A stretch of 64,000 nt of DNA from Marsupella aquatica (GCA_973895155.1 OZ316891.1:10540001-10604000); one strand, 5' to 3'; positions 48,251-60,352 are shown, counted from the first letter of the stretch. A program made the numbers and translations. The notes: generated by a model from the letters alone, not told the origin.

Positions 48251-50829
48251 ATGAATCCAGCAGCAATGGCCACACTTTCGATTTTGGCCGTGGGCGCGGG
48301 CTGCCTGTATGTGGGTTACTACATGGGCAAGCAGCGAGTGATGTTGGCAAAGGGCGTCTCGCAGTTGTCAAATCCGGGCCGCGATTCGCTCGGCAATCCT
48401 CACGAAGTGGAGAAGCTCGCGGAGGTTCATGATGACTTCAAAATGGTACGGAAGATCATGGGACTGAGGTGAATGGCATTGCGTTTGGCGGATTGCAGTA
48501 CTCGATTTTGGCTATGCTCTATCAGAACGGAAAGAACGAAACAAGTGAATTGAAACTAAACGAATGAATTTGATAACTATGGGGACCCAGAAGGGCCAGG
48601 GGACCATCAATGTACGAAGGTCAAGGCATTCTAGAAGGAGAACAGGGGAGAGAAATTACTGTAAGCAGGCGAGGATGTTTCTGTTGCTGTTTGTGGATTT
48701 TTACTTCTGTCCCTGTTTCTTCACATCCGACCGTTTCCGATGGAAAATCGATTCTGGAATAGGGTTAGGGTTACCCTTTGGCTGGCAAATGTGTGTGCGA
48801 GGTTTTTAGACCAGTGGTATATTAAAGCTTCTGAAAGTGTCTTAGAATATGTGGCAGTCCCTGAAGTAAGTGCCATCCTTACACACTCCTCAAACTCAAG
48901 CCATGGCACCTACCAACCGTGATATTTTTGGAGGAATTTCCTAAACTACGATTTTACTGTTGAATCGACGAATTCCGGGATTTTCTTTGCTATGCTGCAG
49001 GTATTGTTTTGCGGAATTTGTATCATTGGTCAATTTTGTCAGCATCTTGTAAATTGCGACTGTCGGAATGCAGGTTTTAGTAGTCAGAAATGATTTGAAG
49101 ATGGGGAAAGGGAAGGTTGCAGCACAATGCAGGTATTTCTCATTCTCGTTCCGTCATTTTGTACAGGGCATAAGGGTGGCCGGGAGTTGATTCCTTTGAA
49201 TGTGGCTCTTGGGATCGTACTAGAATGGTATTGAATGTCTAGTTCATGAAAAACTTGAGAGACATGCCAAATGGATGCTTTATGGGAAACCTTCGAACCA
49301 AATGCATTGCCATGATTGCCCTAATCTTCCTGCCATCTCATACTCTGCAGCCACGCGACTTTGGGATTGTACAAGAAAATTCTTCATAGAGCCCCGAAAG
49401 CACTCACCAGGTATTTTCCGAGTCTCGTCATATGCTCTCAGTTAAAATTATCGGATCTTCTCCTTGCTTCAACAGTCGTCCAACATGGTCCTTTTCGCTT
49501 TTAGATGCTTGTGCAAGATCACACTTCAGAAGTGGTACTTTGAAGGGCTCATTCACTCAGTGTGGGCGCTACGACTTGTAGATGGGAGATGTGCGGGCAA
49601 GTAAAAGTTGTAACAAAAACGGAGAGTGAAGGAGAAATGCTGGCCTTGCAGGTGTGTTCGGTTCCCATTGTTATAATGACAGGTTAAGAAACCACAGGTG
49701 TCAATGAGGCAGATTGTGCGTTTTGGCTAGCATATAAAGCAGTTTTGGAATTTGATTTATAACGTCCTGCAGTTTTAGGATGATATTCCTTTTTTTTTTC
49801 ATACCGTTGTCCTACCTTGTACCTTGTGGGCCTGACTGTCCATTGTTTACAATGCGTTTGTAAGAGCAGAAGAAAGCGAAAACTTTGAAGCTTCCCACTC
49901 ACATTACAATTGATGCTGGACGAACACAAATTGCTGCAAGTGCGTAATGTTTCGCCCCTCTCCGTGAATGCTGTGGATGATCCTTGACTGGGCCAAGACG
50001 TGTCTGACTGACAAGTTCCTTCCATATCAAGTAGACTTTGGTTTTTCAAAACAACTCTGGAGTATGTCCGTGTACTAGTTGGGATATTAATCTCTCTACA
50101 CGTTTGTTTCTCCGCGGAAAGGGGGACGGTGCCCCCCGATCTTTTAGTCAGGGTTGATATACTTTAAATTTCTGCATCTAAGCAGAAAGCTTATTTAGGG
50201 CTGGTGTTAATTTTCTCTAGAGTGAATCCTCCTCTCCTTAAGATCCTGATGAGAGACAAAAAGTGAGGGTTATCATGTATAGCTAAGGGTGTGGTTGAAC
50301 CTACTATGTACGCGAGGTATTCTTTTCGACATGCCCAAGAACAAGCATTTGAAAGGGATAATATGACTTCTGTATCTCAAACAGCTTTCTCACCTTGCAT
50401 GATTCGAGCTGTTTAAATTTAGCTCTAAGCTGAAGGACAAAGCTGTGGCAACTGTATCTGATCCATAAAATGCCTGTTGTTAGATGAAGAGCTTCATTTG
50501 GTCTCAGACTGCCATCGAATTTGACTCTTATCTTTGTGACTCTATGTGCAGATTCCAGAACCGTCCTGGCTGTGCTAGGTGGGTCCATCTCTCGATCGCC
50601 CATTTGGTTTTCTGAGGGGCTCTTAGGTTGTTACGAATGAGTTACAACCTGTGTGTATGACTAGAGTCCTCTGCAAATGTTTTCCTTCCAGGTCACCATG
50701 GAGCCTTTTACGTGTTGCTGTGCCCCAATTGTTGTTCAAAGAATTGTTGCCTAAAGTCTAGCTCCTATTTGTCTTGCAGGCCCAGTGCATACCGTTGATG
50801 AGGTCACCAGTAGCCTGAAGCTGTTGTAA
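48251..50829 (+). CDS. PTH2: Peptidyl-tRNA hydrolase 2 (PTH2/Bit1 family)
   Basis: Cleaves the ester bond of peptidyl-tRNA released from stalled ribosomes; animal PTRH2 is anchored in the mitochondrial outer membrane. Seven exons: 48251-48445, 49074-49132, 49351-49410, 49582-49651, 49870-49939, 50552-50578 and 50780-50829, all GT-AG and in frame, giving 176 residues (human PTRH2 is about 179). Most exons are too short to stand out as open frames. Residues ~5-28 (ATLSILAVGAGCLYVGYYMG) are a hydrophobic N-terminal anchor. The catalytic domain begins DDFKMVLVVRNDLKMGKGKV, followed by AAQCSHATLGLYKK, QVKVVTKTESEGEMLAL, LPTHITIDAGRTQIA and an NSRTVLAV-type end with VTSSLKLL. The His in QCSHA and the Asp in DAGRTQ are conserved family residues. 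The ATG at 48251 is preferred; 48266 is an alternative. Exon 5 has a tandem acceptor (GAGCAG), so 49867 is possible and would add one Gln. Confidence 0.93.
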
Positions 50830-52412
50830 ATGGTTACAAATGAATGTCATATTAATGACTACTCACCGCTGGCGAATTGGAGGGATGCGCCACATCCAGG
50901 CCCCAGAGTAGATTTAACTAACGCGTAGTCCGGCACTATGCATCATCTTGACTAGAGAGAATACGATGAAACCAGCAGCAACAAATTGGGAGGAACAACT
51001 TTCAAATAGGCTGCTGATCAATACTACTCAACTCCAGGCTAATGAATTCCTTCAAGGGCTTGGGCAACATTGTCTCTAGCATGTAACAGTAACTCATTTT
51101 TTCGATGCATTGCTATTAGGGTTGCAGCAGATTCGAGACTAAAGTAGAGAGTTTCCAGAAGGCCATGTCAGCGAAAAGCTAGTTGAGCGATTTTTTAACA
51201 TTTTGACATAGTTAGAAAAGGGGAGAACTTCTCAAAACCCCATTGCCAGTCGGAATCTTGTCCATGGCCATCGCATAACGTGGAAGTGTGGAACACCCTT
51301 GCACTAATGTGGATGGCTCGAGACAAAGAGGTGATAGACACAACGTAGAGCCAATTGCTGTAGACCATCAGGACTACAGGCTGTTGGCACTAATTGAAGA
51401 TTACCATTTGCAACTAATGAAGTACTTGTGGATTTTGGACATTCAGTTACGAATCCAATATTAGATCAGTTTGTGCATTGCAGAATGGATCATATCTTTA
51501 TCGAGTGGATGTTTAGAGTTGAGTTATCGATCCCAGTTTATATTAATTCAAGACCAAATTGTTCTGTACAAGGTGCACATTCCGTTTGAACTTATCCATC
51601 CAACATCGTCGTTGCTAGCTTTACATACACATTTCATCTAGACTACTGTCAATCTGAGGCCCATGGTCAATCTGAGGCTCAGTTTTCAGTCTATTTAAGC
51701 TACCAGAGGGGCTCATACCCGATTATCCTGGGGATGTCATTCACAACCTTTGCAAACACGATAAATGGACGTGGCTTTTAATGACGGTTCCTGCAGTACA
51801 AAACTCTTCGAGTGACAAAGCGCCTCCCAATCCAACATCCTGGGATTCTGAGATCGTCGATATATTAATTCCATATATCGAAAAAGATCAGTAGCCTGAG
51901 TCGCATCTCCACTCACCTGCCCCTAGCGATCACTTCTTTCGATCATTGAATCGAGCAGCCAGTGTCAGGTTTTCGCACGTTTGGAAAACAGTAGAAACTC
52001 TAAAGAGGTTGATCCTGCATCCGTAGCACTGTGCCTCTCCTTGTAATCACTGTGGCATGTGCCTCTCCTTGTAAGCACTGTGGCATCTCACATAAGCACT
52101 TTGAGCAAAGAACCATCGGGGAAAAGGAGACCGAGTACGAATGGTTCATCTAGCCTCCTCTTCAGGTCAATTTGCCCTATATGTACGTCACTGACGTGAC
52201 GTGTGAACTTCGTGATCATCTGCATTTGTTTTCGAGACAAACAAAGAATCTAGGACCTGTCAAGATTGCAAGGAGCATCAGACAGCCCAGGATTCATTCA
52301 ATTCCCGAGTTAATCAATGTGACGGCAGAGAAGTGGGATGCGAATAACCTTCACACATTTGAACTGTCCTTGTGAACTTCTCAGATATACCAATTCATCT
52401 GTTCAGTTCAGC
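50830..52412. other. Intergenic stretch between PTH2 and PRP17
   Basis: No gene recognised. It should contain both 3' UTRs, since the two genes converge. A 28-bp tandem duplication (GTGCCTCTCCTTGTAA, then CACTGTGGCAT) lies at 52031-52058 and 52059-52086. A shorter one (GTCAATCTGAGGC, two units) is near 51650-51680. Confidence 0.5.
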
Positions 52413-54110
52413 TCAGTCCCAATACTTGATCATCCCATCCCAGCCACAAGTCGCTACTTTGCTTTGTTCCAAGGGATGCCATTCGGCACCAATGCAAACC
52501 CCTTCATGAGCCTTGATTGTGCGAAACACCTTGCAAGTCTTCCAATCCCAGAACCAGCACCTTCCCTCTCCGTCACCAGACATAATAAACCTACCATCTG
52601 GAGAGAAGTTCACCTGACATGCATATCCAGCTACAATATGCCCTGCAAACCTTTTCTTTTTGTTCAGCCGGAACCTCTCTCTCGTGCTGTAGATCAGAAT
52701 TTGGTTATCTAAACTCTGTGCTGCAAACCAATTGGTATTGGGATGCACTGTGATCGATGGCATTGAGTGCATATGAGGTTCACTGATGTACTTGATGACC
52801 ACAGGAATTCCGAACTCCCACACGCGGAGTGATTTATCATCACTGGAAGTCACGAAACGACGATTGTCGTCAACGAAAGTGATTGTGTTCACAGCACCCA
52901 GATGCTGATCGTACTCCTGAGTGATATCTCCAGAATTCATATCCCATTGCACAATTTTCTTATCGCTCATGCCAGCCAGTAATACATTCTGTTTGTCCTC
53001 GTCAGGGTTGAACTTGACAACGTAGGGAATTTTCCCGGTGGAGAATGAAGAAACAACTTTCCCAGTTTCCGTATCCCAATAATTTATCTTCCTGTCGTAG
53101 CTGGCACTCAAGAACTTAGAGCCATCGTTGTTAAAGGCGATATCTCGCACAGCTTTGGAGTGCCCCATGTATGTTCGCATGCATTTGCCACTGCCATGAA
53201 CATCCCATATTTTGACCTTGGTGTCCATGCTAGCAGACAAGAGGAGGTGACCATATATGGGGAAAAAACGGATGGCGGCGACACCTTTCGTGTGCCCACT
53301 CCATGTATGAACCCACCTCTTCGGAATATAACAATGGTCATTAGTGGCTTTGTGATCCTTCGGAGGAGCGATCCAGGACTTACCTTGATAATCGACCTCC
53401 TCCTTACCATGGAAAGTGCTCTTGGCCTCAATCTCCTCGACTTTCTTACCCCTGTCCTTCTCGCCCTTCTTGTTGGCATGTTCCTCAGAATACTTCTTTT
53501 GCTCTTCCGTGAGCTCCTCTTCCATATCATCTTTCTCTCCTCTTGCCCAAGGACTCTTCGAGTTTTTCAGAAGCCATTTCTCTGACGCTGGGTTGTGAAC
53601 CTCTTCGTCTGCCTGTTCTTCAGTTGTGAGCCCTTTCTCCACTTTAGTTTCTTTCTTCCTCTTCCTATGTTCGGTCTGGGGAAGATTGTACACCGAGGCA
53701 CCGTTGAGCTGTTTCACAGCCTCTAGGTCTCCTACCACATTACTCCCAGTTCGAGTAGCAGGATCTGCGGCGTAACCGTAAGTATGGAACGTGTTATACT
53801 GCTCATCGAAGACAAAAGGAGCGATAGAAGCATCCTCTACAAACCCTAGTTTATGATTTCGGAGACCCTGCGCAATTCCATCCTTGACGAAAGGGTGGGC
53901 AGGGCCAACAATGGGGGCCCACAATTGATCATAAGTTGGATTGTAGTTCACAGAATGTTGGGAGGGGGCAATGGGATTCCTTTCCTCCCCTTTCCTTGCC
54001 ACCGCCAACATGTCATCAGCCACCTCAGGAGCAGCTGAAACCCTGGGAAGCATGAGGCGCACAGGGGATCCTTCTGGGGAGGACGCTGGACGAGGAGAAC
54101 TTATCTCCAT
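52413..54110 (-). CDS. PRP17: Pre-mRNA-processing factor 17 (CDC40)
   Basis: A spliceosomal WD40 protein required around the second catalytic step of splicing; nuclear. The frame is uninterrupted for 565 residues from the ATG at 54110 to the stop at 52413. Family marks in the N-terminal half are [20 protein letters not shown], the [17 protein letters not shown] block, and a charged Lys/Glu-rich segment at about residues 145-240 ending [18 protein letters not shown]. From about residue 268 to the end there are seven WD40 repeats ([47 protein letters not shown]-like [49 protein letters not shown]). Length matches the family (about 570-580). No introns interrupt the coding region. A short frame directly upstream at 54101-54394 overlaps the start and lacks any recognised domain. 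Confidence 0.95.
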   Translation of the reverse strand: MEISSPRPASSPEGSPVRLMLPRVSAAPEVADDMLAVARKGEERNPIAPSQHSVNYNPTYDQLWAPIVGPAHPFVKDGIAQGLRNHKLGFVEDASIAPFVFDEQYNTFHTYGYAADPATRTGSNVVGDLEAVKQLNGASVYNLPQTEHRKRKKETKVEKGLTTEEQADEEVHNPASEKWLLKNSKSPWARGEKDDMEEELTEEQKKYSEEHANKKGEKDRGKKVEEIEAKSTFHGKEEVDYQGKSWIAPPKDHKATNDHCYIPKRWVHTWSGHTKGVAAIRFFPIYGHLLLSASMDTKVKIWDVHGSGKCMRTYMGHSKAVRDIAFNNDGSKFLSASYDRKINYWDTETGKVVSSFSTGKIPYVVKFNPDEDKQNVLLAGMSDKKIVQWDMNSGDITQEYDQHLGAVNTITFVDDNRRFVTSSDDKSLRVWEFGIPVVIKYISEPHMHSMPSITVHPNTNWFAAQSLDNQILIYSTRERFRLNKKKRFAGHIVAGYACQVNFSPDGRFIMSGDGEGRCWFWDWKTCKVFRTIKAHEGVCIGAEWHPLEQSKVATCGWDGMIKYWD

Positions 54111-55309
54111 TCCCGAAGTGAGGGCTCTCCTATCGAAAATGTTGTCCGTCCGTCCGTCCGTCCGAGGGAATAAATCGCACGAGACGGGAAGAAAGCGGGT
54201 GAGATTCTTAATTTTTGTCTGTTGCTTGTGAGACCCTGATAACCGGGAGGCTCGACTGTCGCAGAGACATTCAAGTGAACTGCAGGAACGATCATTGCAG
54301 AAATTTTAGCGTCAAGTTCAAACATCACTGGACGCTCGAAAAGTCCTTGACAGAGTAATTGTAACGCTCGGATTTTTGTGATAAGTTTCGACAAAATGCG
54401 TAAACTAAGGTAGTAGCGAAAAAAACTGACAGGGTGTGGGTTAGTCGAGCTAAGATTCTATACAGGAGCTTGAGAAAATGCCTCGACCTGGTTACGACTA
54501 ATAGAGCTCAGTTACTGATTTGCGGACGACTTGAAGGAAACAGAGTGTTGCTAATAGAGCTCAAAATTGCTGCGAGGAGCTTTGACAAAATGCTTCAAAT
54601 ACTATCGTAATTGCGAACGATAGACGAATGAAACGAACCCTCTGAAACACCGAGTGAGAGAAGAAGAGACCTCTGTACAAGATCGCTCCTGAATTTGGAC
54701 AACTGAAGTTGCATTGAAAGTTCCGCATACTTACATGTGTCAGCATTCTTAGGAAAATAAAAGGCCGCGTTCACGCCCAGGGCAGATCGCAAAACGTCAA
54801 GGCTTAACAATTCTTCCACTTCCTCGCCAACTAGTCCGGCTTCACCGCCATCGTCAGCTCAAGCTTCCTCAAACTGTTCGACAGAATAAAGCGAAGCTCA
54901 CTTCCACTCTCTCTCCTTCACGACAACGACAGACTCCTGCACCGGCCTGGAACCCTTTACGCCTTTACGGTTCACCCTAAACCCCATACCAGCGGGGTAG
55001 CCTTGCACTCCTGCCCTGGCACATGCGACAACGTCGATCCGGAAAGAAAAACAGGTGTGCGTCGTGCTACTACCGTCTCTTCTCTCCCACCTCTCCCAAA
55101 GGAGCCCCTCAATCCCTCGTTTCTTCGACCTTCCTCTCTTGAAATCGCCTCGGGAGCAAAAGCCGACCCTCGCTTACATTCCTTTCGTCGTAATAATACA
55201 GTTCTCAGCTCGAGAGAACGAGGTGACGCCCCTTCTTCAGCGCGGCCTGCGTAGCGATGTCATTTTATGTACAGTATGCGACCGAACAACTCGTTATCTT
55301 ATCCCTGTT
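54111..55309. other. Upstream region of PRP17
   Basis: Expected to contain the PRP17 promoter and 5' UTR on the minus strand. A GTCC microsatellite (five units) lies at about 54147-54168, just 40-60 bases upstream of the ATG. No other gene recognised. Confidence 0.45.
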
Positions 55310-55557
55310 CCACAAATGCAACTCCTCGCCGCGACGACGCGGAAAAGCTCAACAATCCGGGTTGTCTTTTCTCGAGAAGAAAACGACGAGCCACTTCTCC
55401 AATTCCGGCTCCACAATCTTCGCACGAACTGATCCACAATTGCAACTCTTCGCCGCGATGGCGCGGAAAAGCTCAACAATCAGGGTTGTCTTTCTCGATA
55501 AGAAACCGATGCAGCCACTTCTCCAATTCCGGCTCCACAATCCTCACACGAATGGTT
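55310..55557. repeat. 124-bp tandem duplication
   Basis: Two adjacent units, 55310-55433 and 55434-55557, share GCGGAAAAGCTCAACAATC, GGGTTGTCTT and CTTCTCCAATTCCGGCTCC. They differ by roughly 20 substitutions and small indels. Overlapping open frames run through them in several phases and none looks real. Confidence 0.85.
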
Positions 55558-55625
55558 CCAACACTGGGATAAAGGGTTTTCCTGTAGGGTTGTAGGGTTT
55601 AGGGTACAGACGTTATAAAGGCGTC

Positions 55626-55972
55626 TCTCTCTAAGTGCACACTCCCAGGGGAAACATACCGTATGCACTAAAGAGGGGTTTGCACTCCGTGATAACTGCA
55701 ATCCCATAGAATTGTGCACTTATTGATAAGGCTACACAATTTCTCTCTAAGTGCACACTCCCAGGGGAAGCATACCTTATGCCCTAAAGAGGGGTTTGCG
55801 CTACGTGATAACTGCAAACCAATAGAATTGTGCAGTTATTGATAAGGCTATACAATTTCTCTCTAACTGCACACTCCCAGGGAAGCATACCGTATGCACT
55901 AAAGAGGGGTTTGCACTACATGATAACTGCGAACCCATAGAATTGTGCACTTATTGATAAGGCTATACAACT
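55626..55972. repeat. 116-bp tandem repeat, three copies
   Basis: Units 55626-55741, 55742-55857 and 55858-55972, each beginning TCTCTCTAA and containing GCACACTCCCAGGG, CTAAAGAGGGGTTTGC and GTGATAACTGC. They differ by only a few bases from each other, so the array is young. It ends about 15 bases before the left inverted repeat of the Harbinger element. Confidence 0.92.
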
Positions 55973-55987
55973 TTTAAGTTACATTAA

Positions 55988-56002
55988 ACCTATCCGTAAA
56001 CT
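55988..56002 (+). repeat. Left terminal inverted repeat of the Harbinger element
   Basis: ACCTATCCGTAAACT, exact complement of 61305-61319. A similar TACGTAAACTG motif follows at about 56064 as a possible subterminal site. Confidence 0.7.
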
Positions 56003-57398
56003 TAATCCATTGTTCAGTGCACGTTTTTGCTTTTTTTCTCCTAAACTTTGTCAGCCCCTTACTATACGTAAACTGCCAGCACGTTTCATACATCTTTGAA
56101 AAGAGTTCGAACTAGTAGTTAAATTTGACCCAGGTTAATTAACTTTGACTCAATGTAACCATGGGCAAGTCCAGAGTGCGACACATGTAAGTCTCTAAGT
56201 GGATGGGATTTCTTGGAATGGCGTTGATGATTCCAAAGACTTTGGACAATCTTCGACTCTTAATTAAGAATGAATGAGAATTGCCCTGCGCTTGCCTTCC
56301 GCATCGCTTAATTCCCCTCGCTTGCGGGAGCAGGGAATGATTCAGCAACGGGACTTTAGTAAGTGCTAATTCGAATAGAAGCTTGGTAGTGTGATGGAAG
56401 TGCAATAGGAAATGCTAATTCGAATAGAAGCTTAATGGCAGTGTGATGGAAGCGCAATAGGAATTGAGATCAAGAGGAACCTGACTGCAGACGTACATCA
56501 AAATTGATTCATCCTGATTTGCACAAAGCAAGCAATTGGTAAATTTTGATCCGCTGGCTAGTAGCAAGTTTATGTACGTGAAACTCAATCGCATTGAACA
56601 CCGCAGTGGCTGAATGGTTTTCCTGGATGAATCCGACAAGTGGAACTTACTTTATTCTCGTTTACTAAAGAAATTCTTGTTATACCTGAGTGAGGACTTC
56701 ATAATAGTTTCAATGTTTGCTGGTTTCCATATGAAAGGTCGCTTTCACCCCCGCTTTCACCAATGGATTGGAATCAAACTTTTGTTTACTGACGCAAAGA
56801 CAAAACACTTTGGGGAGCCTAGTCCAGACAAAAGGAATCAGTCTGTCTGTTAATTTGTTGCATTTGAGAGGATTTCTCTGGCGGAAAGATATTCTCGTAA
56901 GGGAACAAACTGAAAACACTTTTGTAAGGGCTCAGCTGGATGCAATCATCATTGCTTGGTGTTACTTCTTGGAATCTTTTTTGCTTTGCTGTTTCCGTGG
57001 ATTTTTCAAAGACAAACTCTTACATGAACAAAACTGCCTTTTAGATAAGATACGAGTTTTTTAATACTTTATGATGAATGTTCATTGTTGGTCTGTGCAG
57101 CAAAAGACACTTGCCAGCTTACATGGATTCGGACTATTGAGGCTATTCGGATGTCTGGCGGAAGGGAATGGACTAATGTAGATGCACAGGTACAGTAGTT
57201 GTCTAAAGTGCAAGTCACACTATCAATTTAGTGCTTAGGATTTTCCCTTCTCACTGTTGTCGTCCGCAGCAACTGTAGCACCACCATCAATGGACTGTTG
57301 AGTCCAGCACTAAGCAATTTTCTGAAGCAAGTAGTTCTCAAGGTTTGGAGTTACCCTTGACTAACACTTTACTTGTTTTGCCAGGTGTTAGTGTGACT

Positions 57399-58559
57399 AT
57401 GGATCATGATTATGATTCAGACTCTTCTTCTTCTAGTGATGAAGAAGAGTGGGATTGGTTGGAGTGTCAATTTTTATTGCTTATGGCATGCTTACTTGCG
57501 GCTATTAGCAGTCATGAGTATTTTGACCCCACTGAGTTTTTGTTAGAGGGTCGGAGTTGGGTGAACCCTGACCTTGGGGTGCATGACCGGTTGGGTCGTA
57601 TGCAAGCAATGCCTGACTATTTTAAGACCCTCACAAACTTCAGCATTAGTGAGTTTGAGGAGTTATGTGGATTGGTTGTGCCAACGATAACAGATCATGC
57701 ACGACATACAGGCATTCTTCGGAAGCCTGGAGGACGACCAAACAAGTTGGATCCTGCCCAACGATTACTCAGCTTCATTGTTTATATGAAGCACGCAAAC
57801 TCTGTTGCACTTGATGCATTTGAGTGGAACTGGTCAAAGTCCTCATTGTGTGATGATGCACTTTTCATAGCTTCTTGCCTCAATGATGCAATTTGCAATG
57901 AAATTCATTGGCCAACTCCTCTTGAGAGGAGAGAGCTGGCAACAATGATTCCTGAGTTCCCTGGTTGTGTCGGTATCATTGATGGCACCTTGGTGAAAAT
58001 CAGGAGACCAAAGGATTCAGGTAGACAGAAGATCTACTTCAATGGACGCAAGAAGATGCACTCAATGAACAACACCATCATTGTTGATCATCACGGATTG
58101 ATTACTCATTTGGACTTGGGATATCCAGGGTCCATGCACGACTCGTCAATACTGAAGTACTCTGAGATCGATCAGAACTGGAGGCAGTTTTTTGTTCATG
58201 ATCCTCCACAGATCGAGTTTTTATTAGGAGACCCTGGTTATATTGGAAATGATAAGTACATAGTGAGACGCATTGGCAAGAAGGAGATTGCCCCAACAGC
58301 AGACTTACCGGCAATCAGAGCATATAACAAGTTACACGCTGGTTACCGTGTTCACGTGGAATGGGGCATTGGAGGAATCAAGAGAAAGTGGCGGAGACTG
58401 AGCACAAGATTCGACTGTACGAAGAAGAAGTTTGTTGTTTTGTTTTATGCTGCAGCTTTACTTACTAACTTCCTTCTTCGGCGATGGCGGGATTACACCA
58501 TGCACGTTGCTGAAGACAGGGAAGGTGGGAGGCATGGAGGATGGGATGGCGACTACTAG
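57399..58559 (+). CDS. PIF/Harbinger transposase (DDE nuclease)
   Basis: Catalyses excision and integration of Harbinger elements, acting in the nucleus with its Myb-like partner. From the ATG at 57399 it is 386 residues; the frame is open upstream to 57345 but starts there without an ATG, and a CAG/GT-like acceptor at 57384 suggests an upstream non-coding exon. The N-terminus is acidic and serine-rich. A helix-turn-helix-type region (FSISEFEELCGLVVPTI, GGRPNKLDPAQRLLSFIVYM) precedes the DDE_4 nuclease domain. The catalytic residues appear intact: Asp in GCVGIIDGTLVKI, Asp in FLLGDPGYIG and Glu in YRVHVEWGIGGIKRKW. There is no stop or frameshift, in contrast with the relic at 5360-5887. Length is typical (about 380-430). 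Confidence 0.92.
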   Translation: MDHDYDSDSSSSSDEEEWDWLECQFLLLMACLLAAISSHEYFDPTEFLLEGRSWVNPDLGVHDRLGRMQAMPDYFKTLTNFSISEFEELCGLVVPTITDHARHTGILRKPGGRPNKLDPAQRLLSFIVYMKHANSVALDAFEWNWSKSSLCDDALFIASCLNDAICNEIHWPTPLERRELATMIPEFPGCVGIIDGTLVKIRRPKDSGRQKIYFNGRKKMHSMNNTIIVDHHGLITHLDLGYPGSMHDSSILKYSEIDQNWRQFFVHDPPQIEFLLGDPGYIGNDKYIVRRIGKKEIAPTADLPAIRAYNKLHAGYRVHVEWGIGGIKRKWRRLSTRFDCTKKKFVVLFYAAALLTNFLLRRWRDYTMHVAEDREGGRHGGWDGDY

Positions 58560-59326
58560 GTCCTGAGAAGATGACAATAGTCCTGAAAAGCAGGAGGATC
58601 AGCGACAAGTAGAATCATCAAGTCTCTAAGCGTCATCATTAGTGGACAGCTGAAAGTCTAGACTAGAGCAATAGGGATAGTAGCAATAGGCACTGTAGTC
58701 TGAATCCTGAGACTTAGTGCCCGAGGGACCCACCTCTTCTTGCAGGACCAAACTCTTCATTGTTGACATCTCTTGCACATAAATCCACCAACCAATGGAT
58801 TCCAATAAACAATGAACACATTCCCTGTGTGGACAAAGTCAATTAAGACCATTTCAACCTTACAAATTGCAATTTCTGCTACTTGTGCGTTCGTTACAAA
58901 ATTCAGGAGTCCTCTATGATGAGACAAAATAAGAAGCCAACATAAATTACAGAGAATAAATGGCTGGTTGATTTCATCTTCAATTTCAGAAACTTTAATC
59001 ACAAACCGTCTCTTGTGCCAGCAAACTTTCTCAATGCTTTCTCAATGCACTTTGCTCCTAGTATGCACATTCTCAACTCAATCATTTGTTATGAACAAGA
59101 ACACATTGCAGAAAGCTAAAGATTATTTATATTTATTTTCCAAAGTTCCAAATGTCACATAGGCTACATAATACTCTGAAGTTCACTAAGGCTAGAGTCA
59201 AAATAACTACTTCACTATTTTTCTCCAAAAGGTAGCTATGTGTAACTTTATGAAATCGCTGGAATACATGGTCAAAAACAGTGCTATCATCATCTATGCT
59301 ACTCAACATGGAGACGTACTGCTGAT

Positions 59327-60352
59327 TCAGAACTTTAAGATTCGTTTAAGCCTCTCCTTAAACTGATTTTCATCAAGGAGCCCATGTTCCTTTGCTTCCT
59401 TCAATAGCACAAGTTCGTGTTTAGCCCGTTTGGCATCCATCAGCAAACCTTGCCTGTCAGTAGCATCCTGAAAGTTCTTGGCAATTGAACAAACAGCATC
59501 TGCTTGTTTGTGAAGCATATCTGCCTTCGTTGGTCTGTGACTATCGGCACTTGAATTTGTGGTAGCCTGTGTGGGTCTAGGCTGTGTCTGTGATGCCTGG
59601 CCTATACCTTGTGCTGCTGGAATTGGAGTTCTTGGCCCAGAAAATAGGGTAGCTGGTGCTGATGCTACCCTGGTCAATGGTGTAGGACCATGAGCACCTG
59701 GACCACGAGTAGCACCCATGGAAGGATTGCGATCAGCTGAAGTTGAAACAACATCAACAAATCCTCGCCTGAGCCTTAAAATATTCCTGGTGGCTGAGCA
59801 ATCAGTCGCCCTGACCTCAGAGGCAATAATTTCATCTTGCAGTACAGGTGTATGGCCGACATCTGCAATTCCTGTATTCAATTCAGCCAGCTGCTCTCTA
59901 AGATGCTTCCTAAGTGTATCTTCCTCAAATCCAACATTGGGAAATAAAGGCAAGAAGTGCTCACGGTAGACCTTTACCCAGACCTTTTTAGGAATCATTT
60001 GTTTGGGCGCCCGTTTCTTCCCTCGACAAAAAATAGAAAACTCATGTCTGTAAGCTTTGACAAGTTGAATCATCTGAAATTCGTCAACAATTGCACGAGA
60101 AGTTGGATTTGGTTTCGCCTTCTTTAGTGGCCTCTGTGGAATCTGCTTTTGAGGGCCCACTTGTTGAGGGGCTACCACTGCTGCCTCCTCATATCCGGCC
60201 CCATCCACGTCCTCCTCTGACTCAGATCCGTTCTCCTCCTCAGATCCTGACTGGAATTCATCATAATCCAATGAAGGCGGAGCACTCATTATTTGAATTC
60301 TACCTCCACCATGTGAGATCCTGTCTACCCTGCTAGCTGCAAAATACAACAT
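59327..60352 (-). CDS. Harbinger Myb/SANT-like DNA-binding protein
   Basis: The second gene of a Harbinger element; such proteins bind the element ends and help bring the transposase into the nucleus. 341 residues from the ATG at 60352. The alternative ATG at 60289 (MSAPPSLDYDEF) is more likely the true start, because TTTTGCAG just upstream resembles a splice acceptor and the first 21 residues look random. Visible parts are an acidic N-terminus (EEENGSESEEDVDG), a basic stretch (RPLKKAKPNP), a predicted trihelix-like segment at about residues 90-160 (KKVWVKVYREHFLPLF), a Pro/Thr/Gln-rich middle, and a helical charged C-terminus (LLKEAKEHGLLDENQFKERL). The assignment rests mainly on its position next to the transposase and this overall architecture. 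Confidence 0.7.
   Translation of the reverse strand: MLYFAASRVDRISHGGGRIQIMSAPPSLDYDEFQSGSEEENGSESEEDVDGAGYEEAAVVAPQQVGPQKQIPQRPLKKAKPNPTSRAIVDEFQMIQLVKAYRHEFSIFCRGKKRAPKQMIPKKVWVKVYREHFLPLFPNVGFEEDTLRKHLREQLAELNTGIADVGHTPVLQDEIIASEVRATDCSATRNILRLRRGFVDVVSTSADRNPSMGATRGPGAHGPTPLTRVASAPATLFSGPRTPIPAAQGIGQASQTQPRPTQATTNSSADSHRPTKADMLHKQADAVCSIAKNFQDATDRQGLLMDAKRAKHELVLLKEAKEHGLLDENQFKERLKRILKF

Noticed and set aside
55055-55595. Several overlapping + strand frames upstream of the Harbinger element
   Set aside because: The frames overlap in all phases across a 124-bp tandem duplication and share no recognisable motif.
55575-55605. Telomere-like TGTAGGG/TTTAGGG run
   Set aside because: Only about three imperfect units; too short to be an interstitial telomere tract and probably chance or a telo-box-like promoter motif.
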